From Gemmatimonadales bacterium (GTDB lineage: Bacteria > Gemmatimonadota > Gemmatimonadetes > Gemmatimonadales > GWC2-71-9), in NCBI GenBank assembly GCA_019637315.1, contig JAHBVU010000005.1, positions 1 to 64,000 of the forward strand: DNA of 64,000 nt, written 5' to 3'. The position numbers were made by a program, and so were the translations under genes. Within the stretch, counting starts at the first letter, position 1. Every line of letters starts with the position of its first letter. Below, in pieces: positions 23,280 through 32,504 of this stretch. The notes beneath the pieces are model-generated. The model was given only the letters and a program-made list of their open reading frames with translations. It made no database searches and was not told where the DNA came from.

Positions 23280-23600
23280 CTAACGAGCGGCGCGCTTGGC
23301 CTTCCGCACCGTCCGCTTCACGGCCTTCTTCGCCCGCTTGGTCCCGCTCGCCGCCTTGGTCTTGGCGGCCTTGGCCTTCGCGGCAGCGCGCGCCCGAAGC
23401 GTCCGGACGCCCGTCGTCGCGGCCACGGCGGCCAACGCGCCAGCGCCGACGGCCGCCGCACCCTTGGCTGCCGACTTGAGACCCCGTTTGATCTTCCGCT
23501 TGCGAATCTCGCCCTTCACTTTGCTCTCGACCTTCGAGGCCGCCTTCTTGATCTTCTTAATCGCGTTCCGAGCGGCGCTGCCGAGCTTGGATCTCGCCAT
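23280..23600 (-). CDS. Histone H1-like Lys/Ala-rich DNA-binding protein
   Basis: The product is 106 residues and extremely basic; Lys, Arg and Ala make up most of it. It starts MARSKLGSAARNAIKKIKKA and ends KRAKKAVKRTVRKAKRAAR. Segments resemble the AAKAKAAKTKAA and KKAVKRTVRKA repeats of eukaryotic histone H1 tails and of bacterial H1-like proteins (chlamydial Hc1, AlgP, Lys-rich HU tails). A central Ala/Gly stretch, GAAAVGAGALAAVAATTG, could be a hydrophobic helix or hinge. Likely role: nucleoid compaction or nucleic-acid binding, inferred from composition only. The Shine-Dalgarno is strong (AAGGAG six bases upstream), indicating good translation. Confidence 0.75.
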   Translation of the reverse strand: MARSKLGSAARNAIKKIKKAASKVESKVKGEIRKRKIKRGLKSAAKGAAAVGAGALAAVAATTGVRTLRARAAAKAKAAKTKAASGTKRAKKAVKRTVRKAKRAAR

Positions 23601-23839
23601 GGTGACTCCTTGGGTACCGGTCTAACTGCGTAGGCCCGATGGCCAACCATAGGTTGGTGACGCAAAATCTGGCCTGATCCGCACAGGAACGGTACCCATG
23701 ATGCCCTAATCCCGCCCGCTCAGCCATTGGGAGTTACCTTTCACTTCCCGGCCCCCCTCTTGGAACACGGAGACGGTCGGGCTCGTAGACTTCTCAGAGT
23801 CTTCGATTCGCTCGACACTCGGATCAGGGAGTTGCTTGG

Positions 23840-26800
23840 ATGAAACGTCTGCGCATGGCGTTGCTCGTGCTTGGCGGTCTTGCGTCAAGCCACGCGGCAG
23901 CGGCCCAGGATCGGTCGGACAGCCTGCCGCTCAAGTCGGCTCGTGTGGCCCGGTTCACTACGACACAGGGAACCTGGATTTCCCTCGATGTGAGTCCGGA
24001 CGGCCGACGGATCGTCTTCGATCTGCTCGGCGATCTGTACACCATCCCGATCACCGGCGGCAAGGCTACCCGCCTCACCAGCGGCCTTGCCTATGACGCG
24101 CAGCCTCGTTGGAGCCCCGATGGTTCCAAGCTCGTGTTCGTTTCCGATCGGAGTGGCGGTGACAACATCTACGTCGCGAACGCTGACGGATCCGGCATCC
24201 GACGCCTGACTCACGGCAACCACGGTTGGCATATCTCGCCGGCCTGGTTGCCGGACGGGCAGTATATCGTGGCGTCGTCATCCGGCACGAACTTCGGGTC
24301 GCCCAAGCTCCACCTCTATGACGTCTCGGGCGGCACCGGGCTGCAGCTGACTCGCGCCCCGGGTCCGCTGGCGTACTTTGGTGCGGCGCCGTCTCCCGAT
24401 GGTCGCTACATCTACTACGCCGCACGACAGGGGATCTGGCAGTACAACGCCGCCATGCCCCAATTCCAGATTGGCGTCTATGACCGCCAGGCGGGCACCA
24501 CGACGACGCTGTCGAGCCGGCTCGGCTCGGCGGTCCGTCCGGCAATCTCGCCCGACGGCAAGTGGCTGACGTATGGCAGCCGCGACGGGCAGGAGACCGG
24601 TCTCCGGATCCGCGAACTGGCCACCGGCGTCGAGCGCTGGTTGGCCTTCCCGATTCAGCGCGACAACATCGAAGCGATTCCCGATCACGACGCGCTGCCC
24701 GGCTATGCCTTTACCCCGGACTCCCGCGCCGTCGTGCTTTCCTACGGCGGCGAGATCTGGCGCGTGCCGGTCGACGGCACGGCGCCGACCAAGATCCCGT
24801 TCAGCGTCGACGCCGAGGTGGCGATTGGTCCGCAGGTGGCGTTCGAGTATCCGATCGAGGATACCCCGACCTTCACCGTCCGTCAGATCCGCAATGCGGT
24901 GCCTTCCCCCGACGGGCGTCGGGTGGCGTTCACGGCCCTCGACCGCATCTATATCGCTGAGCTGCCCGACGGCGCACCGCGCCGGGCCACCAGCAGCGAG
25001 GTGGGCGAGTACTATCCCGCCTGGTCACCCGACGGTGGTTCGCTGGCCTATGTAACCTGGGATGGTCGTGACGGCGCGCTGATGCGGGTCAGCGCCAGTG
25101 GAGGGCAGCCGACTCGCCTCAACCCCGAGAGCGCCTTCTGGCAGACGCCGGCGTTCTCGCCCGACGGCAGCCGGATCGTGGCGGTCCGCGCCGAGCGGCG
25201 CAACCTGGTCGAGCAGATCGGCCCCTTCATCGGAGACGGGCACGGCGCCGAGTTTGTCTGGGTCCCGGCTGCCGGCGGTGCAGCGACGGTGATCCGGCCC
25301 ACCGGCGGCAACCTGCGCATGCCCCATTTTGCGGCTGATACCGGGAGGATCTACCTGTACGGATTCTTCCCGCCGCCGCCAGGACAGCCGCCGGTATCCT
25401 TTACTGCGGCGCTCTCGTCGATGCGCTGGGACGGCACCGATCTGCGGCAGCACCTCCAGGCAACCGGGCCGTTGCCCGTTGGCTTTGGAGCACCCCACAA
25501 TGGCCCGGAGTACCGAGCCCCGTTTGCTCCGCGAGACGAACACAACCATATCCTGCCGCCCAACTTCTTCGATGCGCGGGAGCCGACCGTGGTCGGGCCG
25601 CGCGCCGATGCCATCCTGATGGCGCCGCGCGGTGATCTCGCGCTGGCCGCGTTTGGCCCGGACATATACCTCATTCGAGTGCCCCAGGTCGGTGGCGTGG
25701 TGCCGACGGTCTCGGTTGCCAGGCTGGACAGCGCTGCGGTACGGATTCTCCGGCTCACGGACATCGGCGGCGAGTTCCCTGCCTGGAGTGCCGACGGGCG
25801 CACCGTGCACTGGTCGATCGGCAACGCCTTCGTGTCGTACGACGTGCAACGCGGCCTTGCCGTGGACGACAGCCTGGTCGCGGCCGGTGCCGACACCACG
25901 GTGCGGTTCCAGCACCAGTACCGACCGGTCGAGCGGCGCATCCGCGTCGCGGCGGAGCGCGATGTGCCGCAGGGCACCGTCGTGTTGCGAGGCGGACGGG
26001 TCGTGACCATGCGGGGCGATGAGATTCTCGAACGGGCCGACGTGGTCGTTCGCAACAACCGGATCGTCAGCGTCGGCGCCGCGGGAAGCGCGCCGGCCGA
26101 TGCCCGGGTCGTCGATGTCAGCGGCAAGACGATCGTGCCGGGATTCGTCGATACGCATGCCCACATGTGGCCCGCCTGGGGCATTCACTGGCGCCACAAC
26201 TGGCAGTACGACGCCAACCTGGCCTACGGTGTGACCACCACGCGCGACCCGCAGACGAGCACCACCGATGTGCTCAGCTATCAGGACCGTGTCGACGCCG
26301 GATTGATGAACGGGCCGCGGGTCTACTCGACCGGACCTGGCGTCTTTGGCGGCTCTCGGATTACCTCGCTGCAGCGCGCTCGCGATGTGCTCAAGCGGTA
26401 CAGCGAGTACTGGGACACCAAGACGTTCAAGATGTACATCGCGGGCAATCGGCAGGCGCGCCAGCACCTCATCATGGCGTCGCAGGAGCTCAAGCTGATG
26501 CCGACGACGGAGGGCGGTCTCCAGTTCGCTCTCAACATGACCCACGCCATCGATGGCTATCCGGGCATCGAACACACCCTGCCGATCTATCCGATCTATG
26601 ACGATGTGATCCAGCTGTTCAAGGCTTCGGGTACCGTCAACAGTCCGACCCTGCTGGTGACCTATGGTGGACCGTGGGCGGAGAACTACTTCTACGCCAC
26701 GGAAAACACCCTGGGCGACCGAAAGCTGCGCCACTTCACGCCCCCCGCGGAGTTCGATGCCAAGACCCGCCGCCGGACGGCTGGCCCCGGGCCGAGCGGT

Positions 26801-27235
26801 TGGGCCCACGAGTCGGAGTACATGTTCCGCAAGCATGCCGAGTTCGGCAAGCGGCTGATCGAAGCGGGCGGCTGCAGCGGGGTCGGCAGCCACGGACAGC
26901 TGCAGGGCCTGGGCTATCACTGGGAACTCTGGGCCATGCAGAGCGGCGGGATGAAGAACCACGACGCACTCCGGATTGCTACGCTCTGCGGTGCCCGTGC
27001 CATCGGCCTCGGGCGCGATCTCGGCTCGATCGAGGCCGGCAAGCTGGCCGACCTCGTCGTGCTCGACCGGAATCCGCTCGACGACATTCGCAATACCAAC
27101 TCCGTCCGCTACGTCATGAAGAACGGACGGCTCTATGAGGGCGATACGATGGACGAAATCTGGCCCCGTCAGCGGGCGGCGGCAGATGAACCGTGGCGAC
27201 GGACGGCCCCGGCCGTAACGTCGGGAATCCGGTGA
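23840..27235 (+). CDS. Exported TolB-propeller / amidohydrolase fusion protein (paralogue A)
   Basis: The product is 1131 residues with a signal peptide ending HAAAAQ. Residues about 35-690 form TolB/PD40 propeller blades with repeated SPDG (LDVSPDGRRIVFDLLGDLY, PRWSPDGSKLVFVSDRSGGD). From about 710 an amidohydrolase-superfamily domain starts (VVLRGGRVVTMRGDEIL, then GFVDTHAHMW with metal-binding HxH). GVTTTRDPQT, KMYIAGNRQARQHLI, GSHGQLQGLGYHWELW and the terminal LADLVVLDRNPLDDIRNTN follow. The domain resembles imidazolonepropionase/prolidase-like amidohydrolases. The substrate is unknown; a periplasmic peptidase or amidase role is plausible. It is followed after 8 bases by a paralogue. Confidence 0.9.
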   Translation: MKRLRMALLVLGGLASSHAAAAQDRSDSLPLKSARVARFTTTQGTWISLDVSPDGRRIVFDLLGDLYTIPITGGKATRLTSGLAYDAQPRWSPDGSKLVFVSDRSGGDNIYVANADGSGIRRLTHGNHGWHISPAWLPDGQYIVASSSGTNFGSPKLHLYDVSGGTGLQLTRAPGPLAYFGAAPSPDGRYIYYAARQGIWQYNAAMPQFQIGVYDRQAGTTTTLSSRLGSAVRPAISPDGKWLTYGSRDGQETGLRIRELATGVERWLAFPIQRDNIEAIPDHDALPGYAFTPDSRAVVLSYGGEIWRVPVDGTAPTKIPFSVDAEVAIGPQVAFEYPIEDTPTFTVRQIRNAVPSPDGRRVAFTALDRIYIAELPDGAPRRATSSEVGEYYPAWSPDGGSLAYVTWDGRDGALMRVSASGGQPTRLNPESAFWQTPAFSPDGSRIVAVRAERRNLVEQIGPFIGDGHGAEFVWVPAAGGAATVIRPTGGNLRMPHFAADTGRIYLYGFFPPPPGQPPVSFTAALSSMRWDGTDLRQHLQATGPLPVGFGAPHNGPEYRAPFAPRDEHNHILPPNFFDAREPTVVGPRADAILMAPRGDLALAAFGPDIYLIRVPQVGGVVPTVSVARLDSAAVRILRLTDIGGEFPAWSADGRTVHWSIGNAFVSYDVQRGLAVDDSLVAAGADTTVRFQHQYRPVERRIRVAAERDVPQGTVVLRGGRVVTMRGDEILERADVVVRNNRIVSVGAAGSAPADARVVDVSGKTIVPGFVDTHAHMWPAWGIHWRHNWQYDANLAYGVTTTRDPQTSTTDVLSYQDRVDAGLMNGPRVYSTGPGVFGGSRITSLQRARDVLKRYSEYWDTKTFKMYIAGNRQARQHLIMASQELKLMPTTEGGLQFALNMTHAIDGYPGIEHTLPIYPIYDDVIQLFKASGTVNSPTLLVTYGGPWAENYFYATENTLGDRKLRHFTPPAEFDAKTRRRTAGPGPSGWAHESEYMFRKHAEFGKRLIEAGGCSGVGSHGQLQGLGYHWELWAMQSGGMKNHDALRIATLCGARAIGLGRDLGSIEAGKLADLVVLDRNPLDDIRNTNSVRYVMKNGRLYEGDTMDEIWPRQRAAADEPWRRTAPAVTSGIR

Positions 27236-27243
27236 GGCCGGCC

Positions 27244-30200
27244 ATGAAGAATTCTACCGCAGTCATCGCCGCGCTTGCCGTGTTTTCGGGTGCCGTTCCG
27301 GCCGCACTGGCTCAGGCGCCGGGCGCCCCAGGCGCTCCGCCCGCCAAGCCGCTGCCGCTCGAGGCGTCCCGCAAGGCCGAGTTCACCGCCACGCGCGGCA
27401 CCTGGATCTCGCTCGACGTCAGCCCGGACGGTCAGACTATCGTCTTTGACCTGCTGGGCGACCTCTACACCATGCCGATCGGCGGCGGCAAGGCAACCGC
27501 GCTGACCACCGGGCTGGCCTACGATGCGCAGCCGCGCTTCAGTCCGGACGGCAAGAAGGTGGTGTTCACCTCCGACCGTAGCGGGGGAGACAACGTCTGG
27601 ATCATGTCCCTGGACAAGAAGGACACGACCCAGCTGACCCAGGGCAACAACTTCCAGTACATCTCGCCCGCGTTTTCACCCGATGGCAAGTACGTCGCCG
27701 TCAGTCGGGGCAGCGGCACGTTCCCCACGGCAAAGCTGATGATGTTTCACGTCGATGGCGGCGCCGGTCTGCCGCTGATTCCGCCGACGCCGCAGAATGC
27801 CCAGCTCAAGACCATCGGTGCTTCCTTTACACCTGATGGCCGTCGCGTCTGGTTTGCGGCGCGCAGTGGCGACTGGCACTACAATGCGATCTTCCCGCAG
27901 TATCAGGTCGGCTACTATGATCGGGAAACCGGTGCTCTGACACCCATGAGCGGTCGGTACGGATCGGCGGTACGTCCGCAGGTCTCACCCGACGGCAAGT
28001 GGCTGACCTATGCCTCGCGCCACGAGACCCAGACCGGTCTTCGGCTTCGGGATCTGACCACCGGCGACGAGGATTGGCTGGTCTTCCCGATCCAGCGCGA
28101 TGATATGGAGGCGCGTGCCACGCTCGACGCGTTGCCCGGCTACGCCTTCACCCCTGACTCGCGCGCGGTCGTCATCTCCTACGGCGGGGAAATCTGGCGC
28201 GTGCCGCTCGACAAGAGCGGACCGTCGAAGATTCCGTTCAGCGCCGATGTGAAGCTCGACGTCGGCCCCGAGGTCAAGTTCGTCTATCGGATGGACACGA
28301 CGGCGACCTTTACGGCGCGGCAGATCCGCAATCCCGCCGTGTCACCCGACGGGAAGCAGCTGGCCTTCGTAGCCCTGAGCCGGCTCTACCTGATGGACCT
28401 GCCCAACGGCACCCCCCGCCGGGTCACCTCCGCCGAGGTGGGCGAGTATCAGCCGACCTGGTCGTCGGATGGCAAGTCGCTGGCCTGGATTACCTGGGCC
28501 GATGCGGCAGGTGGGCAGATCATGACCCTGGCCCTGGGCACTCGGAACGCCCGACCGGTGGCCGCGACCCGGGTGGCGGCGCTCTACACCAACCCGGTGT
28601 TTTCGCCCGACGGCAGCCGGATCGTGGCTACGCGTCAGGCGGCACGGGATCTGATCGATGCCACCGGACACGGCGGCGGCGTGCTCGGCGGAGACTTCGT
28701 CTGGGTACCGGCGGCGGGGGGCGATGTCACGGTCATTGCACCGACCGCAGGGCGCGATGTCGCTCACTTTGTCCGCAACCAGCCTGATCGGATCTATGCC
28801 TCGCATCCGTTCGAGGGCCTGGTCTCGTTCCGCTGGGATGGCACCGACGTCAAGCAGCATGTTCGAATCGTCGGCCCGATGCCGTTCTTCTCCGCCGCGT
28901 TCGACGCCGGCCACGAAAGCCCAACCTTTCTGCCGCGCCGAGTGGCACCGCTTGCCGCGGATGTGCTGGCTGTGTCGAACAGGGGTGGAACCCATCTCGA
29001 CGGCCCGACCGAGCCGAACCCGACTCCGACGCCAGCCGGGGTCGTGCTGATGTCGCCGACGGGCGGTGAGGCCGTTGCGCAGATCAACACCGACGTCTAT
29101 CACGCCGTGGTGCCCGTCGTCGGCGGTGCAGTGCCCACGGTCAACGTTGCCATGGGCGGGTCGGTGCCCACCCGGAAGCTGTCGGATATCGGCGGCGAGT
29201 CGCCCTCCTGGTCGGCCGATGGTCGAACCGTCTACTTCGCGCTCGGCAACGCCCTCTTCAGCTACAATCTGGATCGGGCCAAGGTCGTTGCCGACAGCCT
29301 CAAGGCAGTCGAACGCGCCAAGGCCGACAGCGTCAGGAGGGCCGCGGCCGATACCACCAAGCCCAAGCCGCCGGCAGTCGACTCTGCTGCGGTGCGGGAC
29401 TCGACGGCGGCCAAGGACACCACCAAGGCCAAAACCCCTCCGGTCAAGCCCGGCTACCGGCCGGACGAGCTGCGGATCAAGGTCGAAGTGCGCCGCGATC
29501 TGCCGACGGGTTCCGCCGTGCTGCGCGGCGGTCGTGCCATCACCATGAAGGGCAAGGAAGTCATCGAGAATGCCGACGTGGTGGTGCGCAACAATCGCAT
29601 CGTTGCGGTCGGACCGCGGGGCTCGGTGCCGGTGCCCTCTGGCGCGCGAATCATCGACGTGTCGGGTAAGACGCTGATGCCCGGGATGGTCGATGTCCAC
29701 TACCATGCTCAGTGGCTGATTCCTGAGATTCATCCGGGCCAGGTCTGGCAGTACCTCACCACGCTGGCCTACGGTGTTACCACCACCCGTGATCCGCAGA
29801 CGGCGGTGAGCGATATCGTGAGCTATCAGGACCGGGTTGAGACCGGGGACCTGATCGGGCCGCGAATCTTCTCGACGGGCCCGGGCGTTGGTCTGCCCAA
29901 CAACGAGCCGATGAACAGCCTCGAGGACGCCAAGCGTGTGCTCCGGCGCTACAGCGACTACTGGGGCACCAACACCCTCAAGATGTATATGTCCGGCAAC
30001 CGCCAGCAGCGGCAGTGGATCATCATGGCCGCCAAGGAACTCGGCATCATGCCGACCACCGAAGGCGGACTCGACTACCGGCTCGACATCACGCACGCGA
30101 TGGACGGCTATCCCGGGATCGAGCATGCGCTTCCGATCACGCCGATCTATGAAGATGTCGTTCAACTCTTCAAGGCCAGTCAGACCACCAACGCCCCGAC

Positions 30201-30789
30201 GCTGCTGGTGTCCTACGGCGGGCCGTTCGGTGAGGAGTACTTCTACACCACCGAAGACGTGATGGGCGACAAGAAGCTGGCGACCTTCATGCCGAAGGGT
30301 CAGATCCAGCGTCGCGCACTTCGGCGCGGAGGAGAGAACTACCAGCAAGGCGGCTGGTTCCACCCGGACGAGCACGTGTTCTCGAAGCACGCCGAGTTCT
30401 CGAAGAAATTGATCGAGGGTGGGGCGCGGGCAGCGGTCGGTGCGCACGGACAGATCCAGGGCATCGGCAACCACTGGGAGCTCTGGGCCATGGCGTCGGG
30501 CGGCATGTCGAATCACGATGCCCTCCGCGTGGCCACCATCTATGGCGCCGAGGCGGTCGGTCTGGGCGAGGATGTCGGCAGCCTCGAGCCGGGCAAGATG
30601 GCGGACATCCTGGTGCTCGATGCCAATCCGCTCGAGAACATCCGGAACACCAACACGATCCGGTATGTCATGAAAAACGGCCGGTTGTACGATGGCGACA
30701 CGCTGCGGGAAACGTATCCCAGAGCTCGTCCTCGGGCCGGTACCTGGTGGGATGGCGGACCGCCGACCGCTGCGGCCGGCGTTCGCTGA
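27244..30789 (+). CDS. Exported TolB-propeller / amidohydrolase fusion protein (paralogue B)
   Basis: About 1181 residues from the ATG at 27244, where the signal peptide MKNSTAVIAALAVFSGAVPA begins; a longer frame from 27193 would overlap the previous gene. The layout is as in paralogue A: propeller blades (LDVSPDGQTIVFDLLGDLY), then amidohydrolase from about 755 (AVLRGGRAITMKGKEVIENA, GMVDVHYHAQW with HxH, GVTTTRDPQTAVSDIVSYQD, EGGARAAVGAHGQIQGIGN). It differs by a low-complexity Lys/Ala/Asp/Thr/Pro linker near residues 680-740 between the domains. Paralogues A and B form a tandem duplication, and a third copy starts at 1692. The operon ends at a strong terminator. Confidence 0.9.
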   Translation: MKNSTAVIAALAVFSGAVPAALAQAPGAPGAPPAKPLPLEASRKAEFTATRGTWISLDVSPDGQTIVFDLLGDLYTMPIGGGKATALTTGLAYDAQPRFSPDGKKVVFTSDRSGGDNVWIMSLDKKDTTQLTQGNNFQYISPAFSPDGKYVAVSRGSGTFPTAKLMMFHVDGGAGLPLIPPTPQNAQLKTIGASFTPDGRRVWFAARSGDWHYNAIFPQYQVGYYDRETGALTPMSGRYGSAVRPQVSPDGKWLTYASRHETQTGLRLRDLTTGDEDWLVFPIQRDDMEARATLDALPGYAFTPDSRAVVISYGGEIWRVPLDKSGPSKIPFSADVKLDVGPEVKFVYRMDTTATFTARQIRNPAVSPDGKQLAFVALSRLYLMDLPNGTPRRVTSAEVGEYQPTWSSDGKSLAWITWADAAGGQIMTLALGTRNARPVAATRVAALYTNPVFSPDGSRIVATRQAARDLIDATGHGGGVLGGDFVWVPAAGGDVTVIAPTAGRDVAHFVRNQPDRIYASHPFEGLVSFRWDGTDVKQHVRIVGPMPFFSAAFDAGHESPTFLPRRVAPLAADVLAVSNRGGTHLDGPTEPNPTPTPAGVVLMSPTGGEAVAQINTDVYHAVVPVVGGAVPTVNVAMGGSVPTRKLSDIGGESPSWSADGRTVYFALGNALFSYNLDRAKVVADSLKAVERAKADSVRRAAADTTKPKPPAVDSAAVRDSTAAKDTTKAKTPPVKPGYRPDELRIKVEVRRDLPTGSAVLRGGRAITMKGKEVIENADVVVRNNRIVAVGPRGSVPVPSGARIIDVSGKTLMPGMVDVHYHAQWLIPEIHPGQVWQYLTTLAYGVTTTRDPQTAVSDIVSYQDRVETGDLIGPRIFSTGPGVGLPNNEPMNSLEDAKRVLRRYSDYWGTNTLKMYMSGNRQQRQWIIMAAKELGIMPTTEGGLDYRLDITHAMDGYPGIEHALPITPIYEDVVQLFKASQTTNAPTLLVSYGGPFGEEYFYTTEDVMGDKKLATFMPKGQIQRRALRRGGENYQQGGWFHPDEHVFSKHAEFSKKLIEGGARAAVGAHGQIQGIGNHWELWAMASGGMSNHDALRVATIYGAEAVGLGEDVGSLEPGKMADILVLDANPLENIRNTNTIRYVMKNGRLYDGDTLRETYPRARPRAGTWWDGGPPTAAAGVR

Positions 30790-30793
30790 AGGC

Positions 30794-30830
30794 AAAGGGG
30801 CGGGCCGATACTGCCCGCCCCTTTGTTTTT
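30794..30830 (+). terminator. Strong intrinsic terminator
   Basis: A perfect 12-bp stem (AAAGGGGCGGGC at 30794-30805, complement at 30813-30824) with a 7-base loop, followed by GTTTTT. It starts 4 bases after the stop of paralogue B and closes the two-gene operon. Confidence 0.92.
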
Positions 30831-30846
30831 GCTCGCCGGTACCTGA

Positions 30847-30878
30847 TCTGGCACTTTCGGGTGCGCGGCAGTGCCAGA
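30847..30878. terminator. Inverted repeat, possible terminator of the nos operon
   Basis: TCTGGCACT at 30847-30855 pairs perfectly with AGTGCCAGA at 30870-30878 across a 14-base loop. It lies between the forward terminator and the end of nosY on the other strand. There is no clear U-tract on either side, so this is only a candidate. Nothing else is visible in 30790-31002. Confidence 0.35.
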
Positions 30879-31002
30879 AGGTTCGCCATCATTGGAGCGC
30901 CGCAGACCGCTTCGGTCTTCGGTGGGTACACGGCCCGCTATCGACGTATTGGTGGAGACCATGCAAACGATGCCGGGTTCTCAGGGTCGCCACGCCAGCT
31001 GA

Positions 31003-31788
31003 CTACAGATCGCGACGGACGAACCGCCGCATCGCGAGCCAAGCCGGAACCGCGATCCACAATCCCAGGGCGCCTGCCGAGACAAGCAGACCGCGCCCGC
31101 TGCCGAAGAAGCGCTCGAAGACCGCGCCCGTATAACCCATCAGCGCGGCGATGTCGATCTTGAGCAGCAGGAGCACTCGCGCCAGGTCGATCGGATTGAG
31201 CACCACCGCCGTCAGTACCGGCTTCTCGAGTGGATAGTTGGCCAGCAGAGCGGTGCCGATCAGGATCAGTCCGTCGTAAATGACGGCGAGAAAGAGCCAG
31301 ACGAGGATCGCAGCACCGAGCCCCGCAGCACGATCCTGGAAGGAGACGGCCAGCAGGTACGCAATTGCCGTAAAGACCCCCGTGAGCGCCGCCCCAGCCA
31401 GGAGGAGTGTGACGAGCGTTCCTCCGGCGCCGCCTGCCCCCTGCCAAAGGAACGGGAGGCCCACCCCCGCCACGAAAGCCAGCGCCATCGGCACTGTCAG
31501 CCCGAGCCACAGCGCCGCAAACAGCGACCGCCGGCCGACCGGCTGTGCCAGCAGCAGCTCGATGAACTCGCGCGACTGATAGACGTGCATGGTGCCGACC
31601 ACGATGCTCACCAGCGGTACCAGGAGCAGGACGGCGTTGAGCAGGCTCAGGAGCACGCGGTCGCCGCTCGCCCCGAAGCGGAACAGCAGGTCGGTCAGCA
31701 GCAGGAAGAGCAGGGCATAGCCCGGCAGCCATCGGCTGCGCAGGACGTCGCGGACCTCAGCGCGGAGGATCCTGAGGAAGGCGGTCAC
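31003..31788 (-). CDS. nosY: NosY-like ABC transporter permease
   Basis: A 261-residue membrane protein with about six hydrophobic segments (LLLVPLVSIVVGTMHVYQSR, ALTGVFTAIAYLLAVSFQD, IAVPAWLAM near the end). VYQSREFIELLLAQPVGRRS is the recognisable ABC-2/NosY motif after the second membrane segment. With NosF it forms the ABC transporter that supplies a sulfur species or works with NosD in building the CuZ centre of N2O reductase. It overlaps the nosF stop by 4 bases and is the last gene of the operon. Confidence 0.85.
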   Translation of the reverse strand: MTAFLRILRAEVRDVLRSRWLPGYALLFLLLTDLLFRFGASGDRVLLSLLNAVLLLVPLVSIVVGTMHVYQSREFIELLLAQPVGRRSLFAALWLGLTVPMALAFVAGVGLPFLWQGAGGAGGTLVTLLLAGAALTGVFTAIAYLLAVSFQDRAAGLGAAILVWLFLAVIYDGLILIGTALLANYPLEKPVLTAVVLNPIDLARVLLLLKIDIAALMGYTGAVFERFFGSGRGLLVSAGALGLWIAVPAWLAMRRFVRRDL

Positions 31789-32504
31789 GCCGCCTCCGTC
31801 GTGAGCCGAGCCACCGCCCGCTCCAGCTTCGCCTCGCCAGTGCGCTGGCGCAGCTCATCCACACTGCCGTGGAAGTGGATCCGGCCCTCCAGCAGAAAGA
31901 CGATCCGGTCAGCGAGTTCCTCGACCTCGCCCATCAGATGGGAGGTGAGCAGTACCGTGGTGCCCTTGGATCGGGCGTCGAGCACCTTGTCCTTGAACTG
32001 TCCGCTGGCAACCGGATCCAGCCCCGCCGTCGGCTCATCGAGGATCACCAGCGCCGGCCGGAACAGGAAGGCAACGATAGCGTTGAGTTTCTGTCGCGTG
32101 CCGCCCGAGAGCGTCCGCACCGGCTTGTGCAGCTGGCTGCCCAGGCCAAAAGTGTCGATCAACTCGCGATCCTGACTCTCAGGATGACCTCGCAGTCCGC
32201 TCAGGAGCTGCAACACCTCGTTCCCGGAGAGATTCTCGGGAAAGCGAGCCGTTTGAGGCATGTATCCGACCCGGGCGCGATAGCTGTCACCGTCACGTGG
32301 GTCGGCGCCGAGTACGCGAAGCTGTCCGCTGTCCGGCCGCACCAGGCCAAGCACCGACTTGATAAAGGTGGACTTGCCGGCGGCGTTTGGTCCCACGATG
32401 GCGGTCACGACGCCCGCCTCGATGGCAACATCGAGGCCCTGCAACACCTGCAGTCGACCGAACGTCTTGCGCAGGCCGACGGCCTCCACCGCAGGGGCGG
32501 TCAT
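31785..32504 (-). CDS. nosF: NosF-like ABC transporter ATPase
   Basis: A 239-residue ATPase with Walker A VGPNAAGKSTFIKSVL (about residue 38), Q-loop in VGYMPQTARFPENL, ABC signature LSGGTRQKLNAI and Walker B LVILDEPTAGLDPVASG followed by the switch His in LLTSHLMGEVEEL. It powers the NosFY transporter needed for CuZ maturation of N2O reductase. Start and stop each overlap the neighbouring nosD and nosY genes by 4 bases, showing tight coupling. Confidence 0.9.
   Translation of the reverse strand: MTAPAVEAVGLRKTFGRLQVLQGLDVAIEAGVVTAIVGPNAAGKSTFIKSVLGLVRPDSGQLRVLGADPRDGDSYRARVGYMPQTARFPENLSGNEVLQLLSGLRGHPESQDRELIDTFGLGSQLHKPVRTLSGGTRQKLNAIVAFLFRPALVILDEPTAGLDPVASGQFKDKVLDARSKGTTVLLTSHLMGEVEELADRIVFLLEGRIHFHGSVDELRQRTGEAKLERAVARLTTEAA

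Noticed and set aside
23643-23657. CCAACC-ATA-GGTTGG short palindrome upstream of the histone-like gene
   Set aside because: Only 6-bp arms and no clear promoter relation; too short to call an operator or terminator.
28342-30795. 817-codon antisense frame over propeller-amidohydrolase paralogue B
   Set aside because: Composition is His/Arg/Gly-rich with no family motif, and its start lies in the terminator; shadow of the real gene.
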